Assembly: GCF_900115665.1 (NCBI RefSeq)
Contig: NZ_FOXH01000002.1
Coordinates: 593,162-657,161, forward strand
Length of the DNA: 64,000 nt
From: Pseudarcicella hirudinis
GTDB taxonomy: Bacteria; Bacteroidota; Bacteroidia; Cytophagales; Spirosomataceae
Reading direction: 5' to 3'
Each line of letters begins with the position of its first letter. Within the stretch, counting starts at the first letter, position 1. Made by a program: the position numbers and the translations under genes. This document shows, in pieces, positions 46,047 through 55,911 of this stretch. The notes beneath the pieces were generated by a model. It ran no database searches. It had not been told where the DNA came from and saw only the letters and a program-made list of their open reading frames with translations.

Positions 46047-47282
46047 TTAGTTTTCGGGAAGAAATGTCAGGGTACTTAATTGATCTTCAATAAACATTTC
46101 ATTGGCAAGGTCTTTTAACTGATCAGCGGAAACGGCTGAAATCTGGCTGAAAATACTTTCCAGAGAATCGATTCTGTTGATATCTAAAAGGCTTTTTGCC
46201 ATCATAAGCATAAAACTCATATTTCCTTCTTCAGACATGGCAAGCTGACCCATCAGCTGTTCTTTCGTATTATGAAGCTGGGTGGTCGTCAGAGCAGTTT
46301 CTCTCAGAATCTTCAACTCTTTCATAATCAGAGAAAGTGCCTTATTGAGTTGTTTAGGTTCTGTCCCGAAATATATTCCCAGAAAACCGGTATCAATGTA
46401 GGGTGTATAACCTGCATCGATAGAATATACCAAACCATATTTTTCACGCACCGACAGATTCAATCTTGAATTCATACCAGGTCCGCCCAGAAGGTTTGTC
46501 AGCATGAAAAATGGTAATCTTTTTTCATGAATAAGCGAATAGGCAGGTCTTCCGATTGCCACGTGTGCCTGTGTAATGCCACGATTTACTTTCACATTCT
46601 GAGGTAAATAAAGTGTAGGTGCCACTCTTTTTAAATCAGATTTTTTATGTGGAATATCTTTGAAATATTTCTCGGCTAATTTAATGACTTCTTTGAACGA
46701 CATTTTTCCGATTGAGGAGAAAATGATCCTTTCAGTATCCAGGTTTTCATCAATAAAAGCAAATAAATCCTCTCTTTTAAAGTTTTTGACACTATCCTGG
46801 TTTCCCAGAATGTTCCTGCCCAACTGATGGTCTGCAAAGACAATTTCATCAAAATCATCCTGAATAGCATCTTCCGGAGAATCATAATACATAGACATTT
46901 CTTCAAGAATAACTCCTCTTTCTTTGTCAAGCTGTTTATCCGGAAAAATGGAATTGAAAGTAATATCTGCCAGCAATTCCAGTCCTCTCTCGTAATGAGG
47001 AGTCAGCATTGAGGCGTGGAAACAGATTTTCTCTTTTGTGGTATAAGCATTTAATTCACCTCCAACTACTTCAAGCCGGTTAATGATATTTAAACTGCTT
47101 CTTTTGGACGTACCCTTGAAAGCCATATGCTCCCAAAAATGAGCAAGTCCTTGCTGGTGTGGTTTTTCGTCGCGGCTTCCCATGTCAAGCATGAGTCCGA
47201 TGTGTGAAATCTGAGTATGTAAAACCTGTCTGTGAACGATTCTTATACCGTTAGGCAGGGTATAGATCTGGATGTCTTCCAT
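46047..47282 (-). CDS. M16-family zinc peptidase
   Basis: A 411-residue processing-peptidase-like enzyme. The inverted zinc motif HxxEH is present in GLAHFWEHMAFKGTSKRS, with the third ligand E in GVILEEMSMYYDSPEDA. Further M16 landmarks are VGGELNAYTTKEKICFHA and the C-terminal GGPGMNSRLNLSVREKYGLVYS. The length equals single-unit bacterial M16B peptidases (YmxG/PqqL type). No signal peptide is seen, so it is probably cytoplasmic. Substrate unknown. Confidence 0.94.
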   Translation of the reverse strand: MEDIQIYTLPNGIRIVHRQVLHTQISHIGLMLDMGSRDEKPHQQGLAHFWEHMAFKGTSKRSSLNIINRLEVVGGELNAYTTKEKICFHASMLTPHYERGLELLADITFNSIFPDKQLDKERGVILEEMSMYYDSPEDAIQDDFDEIVFADHQLGRNILGNQDSVKNFKREDLFAFIDENLDTERIIFSSIGKMSFKEVIKLAEKYFKDIPHKKSDLKRVAPTLYLPQNVKVNRGITQAHVAIGRPAYSLIHEKRLPFFMLTNLLGGPGMNSRLNLSVREKYGLVYSIDAGYTPYIDTGFLGIYFGTEPKQLNKALSLIMKELKILRETALTTTQLHNTKEQLMGQLAMSEEGNMSFMLMMAKSLLDINRIDSLESIFSQISAVSADQLKDLANEMFIEDQLSTLTFLPEN

Positions 47283-47471
47283 GCTAAACTATGCAGTCGA
47301 AATATCCGGGGAGATACCGGAAAAGCAATATAATACACTGGCTTTTATCGACTATTATCTTTATACTTTAAAAATGTGAATACAAAATTAACTAATTTTA
47401 TCCTCTAAAGATTCAAAATAATTAGTCTTAGTTGTACAAACTACGGATTCCTGCTTTACTTATTCTGCTTC

Positions 47472-48479
47472 ATGCGTATTCTTGTCATTCAAACAGCCTT
47501 TATCGGAGATGCTATTCTGGCAACAGCTTTGCTGGAAAAACTTCATGCACAGATGCCTGATTGTCAGATAGATTATCTGGTCAGGAAGGGGAATGAAGGA
47601 CTTTTTAAAGGCCATCCGTTTTTGAACGAAGTGTTAATCTGGGATAAAAAAAGGAAATATAAATCACTGTGGAGCTTACTTGGAAAGGTAAGAAAGACCC
47701 GCTATGATAAATTAATCTGTATTCAAAGATTTGGAACAATGGGATTTTTTACCATGCTTTCAAATGCAAAAGAAACGATTGGTTTTGAAAAGAACCCTTT
47801 TTCTGCCTTTTTTTCTGTAAAGGTAAAACATGAAATAGAACCCGGGATTCATGAAGTAAACCGGAATACACGACTCATCAGTTTTTTTACAGATGACAAA
47901 GTTTTTCGGCCTAAGCTATATCCCGCAAACGCAGATTTCAGCAAAGTTTCCATTTATCAGGAAAAGCCATATCTCGTTATGGCACCTACTTCGGTATGGT
48001 TCACGAAACAATTTCCTGAAAGTCAATGGGTAAATCTGATTAATTCGCTTGGCGCAAAATATAAAATTTACCTGCTGGGAGCACCGACTGATTTTGATGC
48101 CTGCGAAAGAATTATTAATCAGGTGAAAGAAAAAGAGGCTGTTGTGAATTTATCCGGGAAACTTTCTCTGTTAGAATCATCTGCTTTGATGAAAGGTGCT
48201 GTTCTGAACTTTGTCAATGATTCTGCCCCTATGCACCTGGCTTCTTCTATGAATGCTCCTGTCTGTGCCATTTATTGCTCCACTATTCCCGGGTTTGGTT
48301 TTGGTCCGCTGTCTGATTTTGCAAGAATTGTAGCATTTGAGGGAGAACTTGATTGCCGTCCATGTGGCTTACATGGAAAAAAAGAATGTCCGGAAGGTCA
48401 TTTTCGTTGTGGATTTGATATCCGGACTGCGCAGTTATTGAAAGTGCTTGAGGAGGCTACAGATATGACCGTTTACTAA
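47472..48479 (+). CDS. Glycosyltransferase family 9 (heptosyltransferase-like)
   Basis: A 335-residue GT-B enzyme. The N-terminus MRILVIQTAFIGDAILATALLEKL and the C-terminal NFVNDSAPMHLASSMNAPVCAIYCST are characteristic of ADP-heptose:LPS heptosyltransferases, which build the inner core of lipopolysaccharide. APTSVWFTKQFPESQWV is the usual interdomain segment. Near the C-terminus is a cysteine-rich motif (CRPCGLHGKKECPEGHFRC) found in a subset of the family. The sugar donor is not certain. It is divergent from the M16 gene. Confidence 0.92.
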   Translation: MRILVIQTAFIGDAILATALLEKLHAQMPDCQIDYLVRKGNEGLFKGHPFLNEVLIWDKKRKYKSLWSLLGKVRKTRYDKLICIQRFGTMGFFTMLSNAKETIGFEKNPFSAFFSVKVKHEIEPGIHEVNRNTRLISFFTDDKVFRPKLYPANADFSKVSIYQEKPYLVMAPTSVWFTKQFPESQWVNLINSLGAKYKIYLLGAPTDFDACERIINQVKEKEAVVNLSGKLSLLESSALMKGAVLNFVNDSAPMHLASSMNAPVCAIYCSTIPGFGFGPLSDFARIVAFEGELDCRPCGLHGKKECPEGHFRCGFDIRTAQLLKVLEEATDMTVY

Positions 48480-48669
48480 GTAGATGTGATAAAGGCATGA
48501 TTCTTGTTAAACATTTATAGGCGTTATCACGTTATATTCTTTACGATCACGGTTGTTTTCGTAGAAATAAAATGATAAATTGAGAAAATCAATGATTTGA
48601 AATTTTCTCATTGATCTATTCGCCAGCAGATAAACAGATTGAATCGACAAGACCTTAACACATTTCATC

Positions 48670-49806
48670 ATGAATCCCTTCTTTTACATAAGCAAACGAT
48701 TTAAACTAACATTTTTGGGATCAGGAATTTTATTGCTATGTATTGTTTTTGCATTTAATAGTGCGAGCCGTTCCAATCGGAACGGATTAATTGCGGAGTT
48801 TCCAAAAGTCGCTAAAACAGGAGAACAGATACTTTTTCATTTTGCTTCGGAAGGAGAGGTGAGTAAAGTAAGGGTTCTGGCTAATTCAAATAGTCTGGGG
48901 ATTGTTCAAATCGGGCAAAATAAAGCTTTATTGAGTTTTAAGTTTAATTTTAACGGAGTTAAAAAACTGAGATTTATTGGTTTAAATTCCCAGAATGATA
49001 CAGTTGCCATTGTTTTGGGAGAGCTTGTGGTAGGCGAAATCAATAAAAAGACTTCCTTAAAAACAGAAACGATTAATCCTCCCTTGTACTCTTCTACTAA
49101 ATCTACAATTTCTGAGCCTGTTTTTAAAAACCCTGTTTTATTGAACAATTCTAATTTGAAATTTCCTCCTACGCCCGAAGAAGATCAGGTTAACGGCAGA
49201 AATGAAAATGTTTATGCAAAGGCGATCGGACATCCCGGTGCTGAAGAAATTACAGAGTTTTTTGAGGATATTGAAGACGATGCAATGGAACTTTCAAAGA
49301 AATATACTGTTCCTGCCAGTGTAATTATGGGAATGGCGGCTTTAGAAAGTGGTTATGGTTTTAGCAGACCTGCCGTTTATGCGAATAATATATTTGGCAT
49401 AAAATATTGGGGAGGAAATACCGGAATTGCTTATCAGTTGAGAGGGCAGCCGGATGAGAAAGACGGAACTTTGAAAATCATCAGGAAAACCGCAGACGGG
49501 CAGTTTATCTATGATGAATCAAACAGAATGGACAATTGGTATCGTGTTTATAAATCCAGAAGAGAATGCCTTTTTTTCCTGGTTGAAGAAATATTTTTGC
49601 ATAAAACAGGACAATGGAAGAAAGATTATAGCGATATAGCTCAGGTTTATAAAAATCAGATTTCCACAGGAATTTCTAAAAAGGAAGCAGCATATGATTT
49701 TCTGTATGCAATTGGTAAAAGGGGCTATACACACAAAGGAGGGGCTTATTATGCAGACCGGGTAATGAAAGTAATAGATAAATGGAAACTAAACCAATAC
49801 GATTAA
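48670..49806 (+). CDS. Membrane-anchored glucosaminidase
   Basis: A 378-residue protein. An N-terminal membrane segment (FLGSGILLLCIVFAF) anchors a region of about 150 residues of immunoglobulin-like beta character. The C-terminal glucosaminidase domain (FlgJ/Auto type, GH73-like) has SVIMGMAALESGYGFSRPAV with the catalytic E, NNIFGIKYWGG, and MDNWYRVYKSRRECLFFLVEEI. It would cut the glycan strand of peptidoglycan at GlcNAc. Expected on the outer face of the inner membrane. A terminator follows shared with pyrB. Confidence 0.92.
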   Translation: MNPFFYISKRFKLTFLGSGILLLCIVFAFNSASRSNRNGLIAEFPKVAKTGEQILFHFASEGEVSKVRVLANSNSLGIVQIGQNKALLSFKFNFNGVKKLRFIGLNSQNDTVAIVLGELVVGEINKKTSLKTETINPPLYSSTKSTISEPVFKNPVLLNNSNLKFPPTPEEDQVNGRNENVYAKAIGHPGAEEITEFFEDIEDDAMELSKKYTVPASVIMGMAALESGYGFSRPAVYANNIFGIKYWGGNTGIAYQLRGQPDEKDGTLKIIRKTADGQFIYDESNRMDNWYRVYKSRRECLFFLVEEIFLHKTGQWKKDYSDIAQVYKNQISTGISKKEAAYDFLYAIGKRGYTHKGGAYYADRVMKVIDKWKLNQYD

Positions 49807-49832
49807 AAAAGAAAGAATTTTGGTCAGAAACT

Positions 49833-49869
49833 AAATAAGCGAGGGAATTTCCCCCGCTTATTTAGTTTT
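49833..49869. terminator. Terminator between glucosaminidase and pyrB
   Basis: AAATAAGCG pairs with CGCTTATTT, extended by GGG/CCC. The stem overlaps the pyrB stop codon (49862-49864). Confidence 0.75.
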
Positions 49870-50779
49870 GAGCGGCAAGCAGATATAAAACTGCCATTCT
49901 TACGGCAACTCCGTTTTCAACCTGATCGAGGATGATGGAATGATGAGAATCTGCGGCATCCGAGGTTAATTCTACACCACGGTTAATAGGACCGGGGTGC
50001 ATTAATACGATTTCTTTATCCAGCTCGTCCAGCATTTGTTTGCTGATTCCAAAGTATAGAGAATATTCTCTCAGAGAAGGAAAATATTTAATCTGCTGGC
50101 GTTCCAGCTGTATTCTCAGAACGTTTGCGACATCGCACCACTTCAAGGTTTCCTTAACGTTATGAGACACTTTTACGCCCAGTTCGGTAATATGTCTGGG
50201 AATGAGTGTAGTCGGACCACAAAGTGTAATTTCAGCTCCCTGTTTCTGAAGGGCAAAAATGTTGGAAAGTGCTACCCTTGAATGCAGAATGTCTCCGATA
50301 ATTGCGATTTTTTTGCCTGCCAGGTCTCCTAATTTTTCCCGCATTGAGAAAGAATCAAGAAGTGCCTGTGTCGGATGCTCATGTGTACCGTCTCCGGCAT
50401 TGACAATATTTGCTTTAATATGTTTCGATAAAAAGTGCGGTGCTCCCGGACTGGCATGACGCATCACAATCATGTCAACCTTCATAGCAAGAATATTATT
50501 TACAGTATCCAGCAAGGTTTCTCCCTTTTTCACAGAACTTCCTGAGGCTGAAAAGTTTATGGTATCAGCAGATAATCTTTTCTCAGCCAGTTCAAAAGAA
50601 AGTCTTGTCCGGGTTGAATTCTCGAAAAATACATTAGCAATGGTTACATCACGAAGAGAAGGCACTTTTTTAATCGGACGGTTCAGGACATCCTTAAATT
50701 CCTGAGCTGTTTTCATAATAAGTTCAATGTCTTCTAATGTAAGGTCTTTGATACCTAAAAGATGTCTGGTACTGAGCAT
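49862..50779 (-). CDS. pyrB: Aspartate carbamoyltransferase
   Basis: A 305-residue catalytic subunit that joins carbamoyl phosphate and aspartate, the first committed step of pyrimidine synthesis. It has the carbamoyl-phosphate site STRTRLSFELAEKRL near 53-67, GSSVKKGETLLDT, VNAGDGTHEHPTQALLD, KIAIIGDILHSRVALSN and MHPGPINRGVEL. No pyrI regulatory-subunit gene is adjacent. pyrR lies 129 bases upstream on the same strand but with a terminator between. Confidence 0.97.
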   Translation of the reverse strand: MLSTRHLLGIKDLTLEDIELIMKTAQEFKDVLNRPIKKVPSLRDVTIANVFFENSTRTRLSFELAEKRLSADTINFSASGSSVKKGETLLDTVNNILAMKVDMIVMRHASPGAPHFLSKHIKANIVNAGDGTHEHPTQALLDSFSMREKLGDLAGKKIAIIGDILHSRVALSNIFALQKQGAEITLCGPTTLIPRHITELGVKVSHNVKETLKWCDVANVLRIQLERQQIKYFPSLREYSLYFGISKQMLDELDKEIVLMHPGPINRGVELTSDAADSHHSIILDQVENGVAVRMAVLYLLAAQN

Positions 50780-50877
50780 AAAATATCTATGAATGATGAA
50801 GGTTAGCCATGAATTGACGGAGTACTCCGCCGGCCGACTTTCAGGTAAATTATAAAAAGAATATTCTGAGTATTCGG

Positions 50878-50912
50878 GTAAAAAAATACACGACCCTAAT
50901 GAATCGTGTTAT
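50878..50912 (-). terminator. Terminator between pyrR and pyrB
   Basis: On the reverse strand AACACGA pairs with TCGTGTA-side bases around the loop and is followed by a run of T residues. It starts at the pyrR stop codon, so pyrB is probably transcribed separately, or this acts as an attenuator. Confidence 0.6.
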
Positions 50913-51448
50913 TTAACTGGAATTAACCAAATTCTGTCTTCATCGTGACCTTGTTCTTTCCACTCAACCAATACTTTTTCGGTTTCAAGGGTATTTACCT
51001 TTTTTCCGATGTAATCAGGATTTATAGGAAGATCACGGCTATAAATTCTGTCAATTAGTACGCACAATTCTACTTTTTCAGGTCTCCCGAAAGCAGTCAT
51101 GGCATCAAGTGCTGCACGCACCATCCTTCCGGTTGCTAAAACATCATCGACTAAAATGACTTTTTTCCCTTCAATCAGAAAGGGAACTTTCGTTGCATTC
51201 GGTGACACAGGGTCACGCCTGCGATAGTCGTCACGGTAAAAAGTTGCGTCTAAACGCCCAAGTGGAATGTTTACTCCGGTAGCTTTAAGTAATTCCTGAT
51301 GAATTCGCTCGGCAAATAATATACCTCTTGGTTGCAGGCCAAGGATAACTGAATCAGTAAAATCCTGATGATTTTCAATTAATTCCTGACACAACCGACT
51401 AATGGTTATCTCTAAAAGAGGACTGGCAAGGATGAGTTTTCGTTGCAT
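50909..51448 (-). CDS. pyrR: PyrR: uracil phosphoribosyltransferase / pyr regulator
   Basis: A 179-residue type I phosphoribosyltransferase. The PRPP loop is KVILVDDVLATGRMVRAALDA, and RGILFAERIHQEL and LGRLDATFYRDDYRRR are typical of PyrR. In Firmicutes PyrR binds pyr mRNA; in Bacteroidota RNA binding is not established, so enzyme activity with UMP formation is the safer role. The TTG at 51457 overlaps the -7 element, so the ATG at 51448 is used. Confidence 0.93.
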   Translation of the reverse strand: MQRKLILASPLLEITISRLCQELIENHQDFTDSVILGLQPRGILFAERIHQELLKATGVNIPLGRLDATFYRDDYRRRDPVSPNATKVPFLIEGKKVILVDDVLATGRMVRAALDAMTAFGRPEKVELCVLIDRIYSRDLPINPDYIGKKVNTLETEKVLVEWKEQGHDEDRIWLIPVK

Positions 51449-51454
51449 TTGTTG

Positions 51455-51462
51455 CAAAGATA
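51455..51462 (-). promoter_or_regulatory. pyrR -7 element, close to the start codon
   Basis: TATCTTTG on the reverse strand is a perfect TAnnTTTG and ends only six bases before the pyrR ATG. The transcript would have almost no leader. Confidence 0.5.
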
Positions 51463-51674
51463 ATTAGATTTCGGCTTTCGGATTTCAGATTTTGGAATAA
51501 TTTTTAATTTCAGGCCTGAATTTTCCGAAAACCGTTTTTAGAGAACATCTGTTTTTCCTTTAGATTTTTAGGGTTATTCTCCGGTTAAAACCGTTTGTTC
51601 CGGATAAAATCCTGACGAAATCAGTGATGAAACCGGGAATATATGAGTGGCTGTTGAAATGAATAAAATGCTGA

Positions 51675-52442
51675 TTATTTGTTAATCAATGAATTGTTGA
51701 GTAGAGATTCTTTTTTCAAAGTCGATTGAAAACTTTGTTTTTGCATAGATTCTTTTAAAACAGGCAAATTGCCGGGACTATGGCAATCGGTGCCCATAAA
51801 ACTAATCAACATGGTATTTGACAAATATTCAGCAAACTCTCTTATATCTTTTGGCGATTCTCCTGAAAAGGAAGTGATATTGACCTGAAAAAGCACGCCT
51901 TTGGCATGCATCTCAAAAAGAAGTTTAACATTTTTATGGAGATAGGGATACTTTTCCGGATGAGCTAAAACCGGAATAAAACCTTTTCCGATCATGATTC
52001 TGATCGCTTCAAAAAAGAAAACCGGAAGTTTGACATGTGCTGTTTCAAATAGCAGGTATTTTTTATTTTGAGCACCTGAAAAGTAAAGCAGTTCATTGGT
52101 ACTCATCAACTCTCTGAGGAAAGCGTCATCCAGATAATATTCAGCAGCAATGTCAAGCGTTATTGGAATCTGGTTTAAGATAACAGCTTCCTTAAGGATA
52201 TTAAATCGCTGTTGAATTTTATGAATAGAATTAGGATAATAGCGATCCATGACATGGGGTGTCAGGATTAATTTCTGAAAACCTAATTGAGAAAGTTCTG
52301 AGATAATTTTAAGACTTTCATCCAAATCTTTTGCGCCATCATCTATATTGGGCAGAAGATGGGTGTGAACATCAACTTTTAAGGAAGAAACCTGACCTTT
52401 AGGAGGTTGACGCAGAATATTTTTCAGAAACGGGAAATGCAT
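51675..52442 (-). CDS. PHP-family tyrosine phosphatase (CpsB/YwqE-like)
   Basis: A 255-residue PHP-fold phosphoesterase. It begins after 22 residues with VDVHTHLLPNIDDGAKDLDES, a metal-binding HxH motif, followed by KLILTPHVMDRYYPN, LDIAAEYYLDD, PVLAHPEKYPYL and MGTDCHSPGN. These match bacterial manganese-dependent protein-tyrosine phosphatases linked to capsule or exopolysaccharide control. The next gene upstream, rfbC, makes a dTDP-sugar, which fits a polysaccharide setting. Its partner tyrosine kinase is not in the window. Confidence 0.93.
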   Translation of the reverse strand: MHFPFLKNILRQPPKGQVSSLKVDVHTHLLPNIDDGAKDLDESLKIISELSQLGFQKLILTPHVMDRYYPNSIHKIQQRFNILKEAVILNQIPITLDIAAEYYLDDAFLRELMSTNELLYFSGAQNKKYLLFETAHVKLPVFFFEAIRIMIGKGFIPVLAHPEKYPYLHKNVKLLFEMHAKGVLFQVNITSFSGESPKDIREFAEYLSNTMLISFMGTDCHSPGNLPVLKESMQKQSFQSTLKKESLLNNSLINK

Positions 52443-52666
52443 CGCTAACTATATTTGACTTTATTATTCAGCATAAAAATACAGTTGGCGGACCTATTGG
52501 AGAAGCCACAAAAAACATGCCATTTGCATATTTTAATTAGTGCCAAAGAAGAAAAGATTGATTTGTTATGCAGCAGAAGCTGCCATGAAGAGGAGGGATA
52601 AATGCGGTGGATTACCGGGAAAATGAAAGAGAGAACCACATTTATGCGGCTCTCTCTTTTTATCTT

Positions 52667-53197
52667 TTATAACAAAGTCTTAAATAACGGCAGGATCGCA
52701 TCTTTTTCTGAAATAATCGGATTGCTGACTTCCCAGTCAATATTCAGATCCGGATCATTCCAGATAATTCCTGACTCAGCTGCTTTATTCCAGAAGTCAG
52801 TACATTTGTATACAAAAATAGTATCTTCCAGTGCCGAAAAGCCATGGGCAAAACCAGCAGGTACATAAAGCATATTACCGATTTCTGCATCCAGAAGGAC
52901 TTTAGCATACTGACCGAAGGTTGCAGAATCTTTACGAAGATCAACTACCACATCAAGTGCTTTGCCAGTCATACAACGTACAAGTTTACCCTGTGCGTGC
53001 GGAGCATTCTGAAAATGTAAACCTCTTACAACCCCTTTTTTAGATTTGGAATAGTTATCCTGAACGAAATCAAACGGGATCCCATTATCTCCAAATTTAA
53101 TTTTGTTGTATGATTCGTAAAAAAGACCTCTATCGTCTTCAAAAATAGTTGGGAAGCACTCGATAAGTCCTTCGATGTGATTTGTTTTGAATTGCAT
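52667..53197 (-). CDS. rfbC: dTDP-4-dehydrorhamnose 3,5-epimerase
   Basis: A 176-residue cupin-fold epimerase in dTDP-L-rhamnose synthesis. It has the catalytic histidine in GVVRGLHFQNAPHAQGKLV, then ALDVVVDLRKDSATFGQ, MLYVPAGFAHGFSALED and YKCTDFWNKAAESGIIWND. The length is standard. The other rfb genes (rfbA, B, D) are not nearby, so it is an isolated member of the pathway. Confidence 0.96.
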   Translation of the reverse strand: MQFKTNHIEGLIECFPTIFEDDRGLFYESYNKIKFGDNGIPFDFVQDNYSKSKKGVVRGLHFQNAPHAQGKLVRCMTGKALDVVVDLRKDSATFGQYAKVLLDAEIGNMLYVPAGFAHGFSALEDTIFVYKCTDFWNKAAESGIIWNDPDLNIDWEVSNPIISEKDAILPLFKTLL

Positions 53198-53471
53198 TAT
53201 TTAAAGATTCAGGTTCGATAATATGAAGGTTTACCAAATAAGATTAGTACAAAAGTAGTGAATTTGGTATAAATGATGAAAAATTGAATGGCTTTTTACT
53301 GGGAATTTTCGGAAATTGCGATCGAATTAAGGAATTCTGGGAGATCTTTTGCTTTTAAACAAAGAATGAGGAACGGGTCGGAAAAAAATCCAAAATACCT
53401 GATAGTATCTTTTTAATATTTAATAAAATCAAACCAAGATTGCCAGTCTGGTAGCTTGTCCGGGAAACGAA

Positions 53472-54314
53472 ATGACGAAGCAAGAGCTTTTTGAACAAAT
53501 TCAATTAAAAAAATCTTATTTGTGTGTTGGTCTTGATACTGATATCCAAAAAATCCCTGAACATTTATTGGCAGGAGAAGATCCCGTTTTTGAATTTAAT
53601 CGCCAGATTATCGATGCAACTCATCAATATGCAGTGGCTTATAAACCTAATATCGCTTTTTATGAGGCGTTAGGTGCTAAAGGCTGGATAAGTTTGCAGA
53701 AAACACTCGAGTATATCCCCAAAGAATGTTTTACAATTGCTGATGCAAAAAGAGGAGATATCGGAAATACATCAGGATTATATGCCAGGGCTTTTTTCGA
53801 TAAGGAAAATTCAGGTCTTGATTTTGACTCAGTTACAGTTGCGCCATATATGGGAGAGGATTCAGTAACTCCTTTTCTTGATTTTCCCGGAAAATGGGTG
53901 ATTTTACTGGCTTTAACCTCAAATACAGGAAGCAAAGATTTTCAGCAGCTCGTTTTGGCAGGATCTGATAATAAGGAAGAATTTTTATTTGAGAAAGTGA
54001 TTAAAAAATCCCGGGAATGGGCTGATACCGAACAGCTGATGTATGTTGTGGGAGCAACAAAAGCTGAATCGCTTACCAAAATCAGAGAACTGGCACCTGA
54101 GCATTTTTTATTGGTGCCTGGTGTAGGAGCGCAGGGAGGAAGCCTTCAGGAAGTTTCTGAATTTGGTATGAATAAACATTGCGGTTTATTGGTAAATTCT
54201 TCGAGGGCAATTATTTATGCTTCAAATGGAGAAGATTTTGCTCAAAAAGCGAAAGAAGAAGCCTTGAAAGTGCAGACTGAGATGGCTCAATACTTGGCAA
54301 TGTACCTGAAATAA
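53472..54314 (+). CDS. pyrF: Orotidine 5'-phosphate decarboxylase
   Basis: A 280-residue TIM-barrel enzyme converting OMP to UMP. It is the longer class also found in mycobacteria and Myxococcus: [17 protein letters not shown], the catalytic [42 protein letters not shown] and [16 protein letters not shown]. All key Asp/Lys residues are present. It is the third pyrimidine gene in a 4.5-kb span with pyrB and pyrR, but in the opposite direction. Confidence 0.96.
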   Translation: MTKQELFEQIQLKKSYLCVGLDTDIQKIPEHLLAGEDPVFEFNRQIIDATHQYAVAYKPNIAFYEALGAKGWISLQKTLEYIPKECFTIADAKRGDIGNTSGLYARAFFDKENSGLDFDSVTVAPYMGEDSVTPFLDFPGKWVILLALTSNTGSKDFQQLVLAGSDNKEEFLFEKVIKKSREWADTEQLMYVVGATKAESLTKIRELAPEHFLLVPGVGAQGGSLQEVSEFGMNKHCGLLVNSSRAIIYASNGEDFAQKAKEEALKVQTEMAQYLAMYLK

Positions 54315-54337
54315 TATAGAATAAACAGCTTTATCGC

Positions 54338-54396
54338 AAAGATTCCGGAAGGCTCTGTTTTTGAAAAGACAGGTTTTTCCGGAATCTTTATTTACA
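54338..54396 (+). terminator. Terminator after pyrF
   Basis: AAAGATTCCGGAA (54338-54350) pairs perfectly with TTCCGGAATCTTT (54377-54389); ATTT follows. Confidence 0.75.
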
Positions 54397-54650
54397 CCCT
54401 TTTCAAAAAAACCTTATTTTCTGCCGGAATCCTGAAACCCTGACGTCAGAGTGCCTGGAAGCTGACACTGGAGGATTATCGACAAAATTATCACCTTGAT
54501 TTGATCAGGTTTAGCCGTTCCTCTTTCCATAAAAGTTTTAAATTAAGGTTATCAGAGATAGATTTTAAAAATTTTAGATGAAAGTAGTGACCCGTTTGGA
54601 TTTCATCCGTATAAAGAGAGGTTATTAGGTAATAATAACTTTGTTACGAA

Positions 54651-54932
54651 CTAGATATTTATGGCGGTAAAATTCTTTTTCGGATACAATTTAAAGATGG
54701 ACTTCAATGGTGCACCTGAATATTTTGGTTGTATCGTTGAGGTCTTCTTTAATACAACTGGCATGAAACTTGTGCGAAACCGGATAATCTCTCTTAAATC
54801 CCTGATAATCGTTTTTCTGCCTGATTGTGATGCCCCGACAACAATTATCTGAGTTATAATTGCATTAATGTTAAGCAACGCTACATTTTTTTTATTCATG
54901 GCATAATTTTTGCAGTAACTCTTCTGGTTCAA
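54651..54932 (-). pseudogene. Possible CheB-like methylesterase remnant
   Basis: The reverse frame includes IIVVGASQSGRKTIIRDLRE, which resembles the first strand and loop of CheB methylesterase domains (IVVIGASAGG...), followed by SFMPVVLKKTSTIQPKYSG in the place of the xxFVVLHxS segment. The rest of the domain is missing and the catalytic S-H-D cannot be assigned. A nearby fragment (STAPQDHLLAV, 54962-55168 reverse) recalls the CheB APPDHHL motif but lies on the wrong side. Weak. Confidence 0.25.
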
Positions 54933-55474
54933 AACTGCATTCCGCCAGATGAGAGTAATGACTAAAAATGGGTAGATTTTACTTCATTTTGTAATCCACT
55001 TCTTCTATTTACCATCCGGCGCAGATTCCTGGCTATTTGAACTCCCCTTATTGAGGTAATGATTACTTTGGATATAAAAGTGTTTCCAAAATCGAAAATA
55101 CACAAAACCGCCAAAAGGTGATCTTGTGGAGCAGTTGAAATACACTGCTGTGGCAACTGGTCCGCCAACCAGTTGCCATTTTTGTAATTCCGGATGAAAA
55201 TGACATGTTCAGAAATACACAGAATATTAAAGCGGTTTCAGCTTAAAAGATAACTACTTAGGCGGATTGCGTAAAGGCTCGAAGCAATTGCTTTGGGTCT
55301 TTATTATTTTAAAGCCCACCGAAAAACAAAATAGACTCAGTTTTCTGAAAAATCCCTTTTCTGACTAAATAGAAGCATATTTCTGCATTTTTGAGTATTT
55401 GTACTTATTGAATGGTTAGGTATTATTTACAAGTATCCAGAAAAAATGATGAAAGAAGAAAATATATTATGTAT

Positions 55475-55780
55475 TTAGCAGAAGAGTTCTTGGAAAAGTA
55501 CAAGGAGTTTTGTGGATAAATAAATGTTGATTTCGGTCAGATTTACAGGTTTGGAAATCCTAAATATAGATGAATAGCCGTTTTTATGTTTTAAACATGC
55601 TCTTTTACAAAATGAAAACCATTGTTCGGGAATTTTAACATCAAATTTACAATACTGGTGTAAGCCTAATTTACGCTCATGTAATTCTTGGAAAAATTCT
55701 AAGCCACTTCTATTGCCTTTTAATGCGACAATCTTAACTTTGTTATGTAGATCAGCAGTAATTATGGCGGTAATTAATGT
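55475..55780 (-). pseudogene. Gene remnant without a start codon
   Basis: A reverse frame of about 100 codons ends at the stop at 55475-55477. It reads like protein (KIVALKGNRSGLEFFQEL, FDVKIPEQWFSFCKRACL) but has no ATG, GTG or TTG in its first part and is preceded by an in-frame stop. I do not recognise the family. It may be the 3' end of a lost gene. Confidence 0.3.
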
Positions 55781-55797
55781 TGATCAACCGATTCCTG

Positions 55798-55850
55798 AAA
55801 AACTTTAGATTTCTTTTCTATGGCGGTAGATTAATAAATCTAAAGTTTTT
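55798..55850. repeat. 15-bp inverted repeat
   Basis: AAAAACTTTAGATTT and AAATCTAAAGTTTTT are perfect inverted repeats separated by 23 bases that include TATGGCGGTA. Terminator-like on both strands, or a mobile-element end. Confidence 0.5.
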
Positions 55851-55911
55851 ACAAAGGGGTCAAAACCTAGCAAACTATAAGGATTTTCAATAATCCTAAC
55901 CCATTAAAAAC

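Larger units (their letters stand above)
54397..55911. other. Decayed 1.5-kb stretch without an intact gene
   Basis: No frame here looks like an intact gene. Small remnants are seen on the reverse strand (54651-54932 and 55475-55780). TATGGCGGTA occurs three times (54660, 55763, 55819). An inverted repeat, AAAAACTTTAGATTT / AAATCTAAAGTTTTT, spans 55798-55850. A 36-codon + strand frame starts near 55413. I interpret the region as the remains of former genes or a mobile segment. Confidence 0.45.

Noticed and set aside
54962..55168. 68-codon reverse frame with STAPQDHLLAV
   Set aside because: One short CheB-like motif in the wrong order relative to the other fragment; the remainder has no similarity, so it is not listed as a gene.
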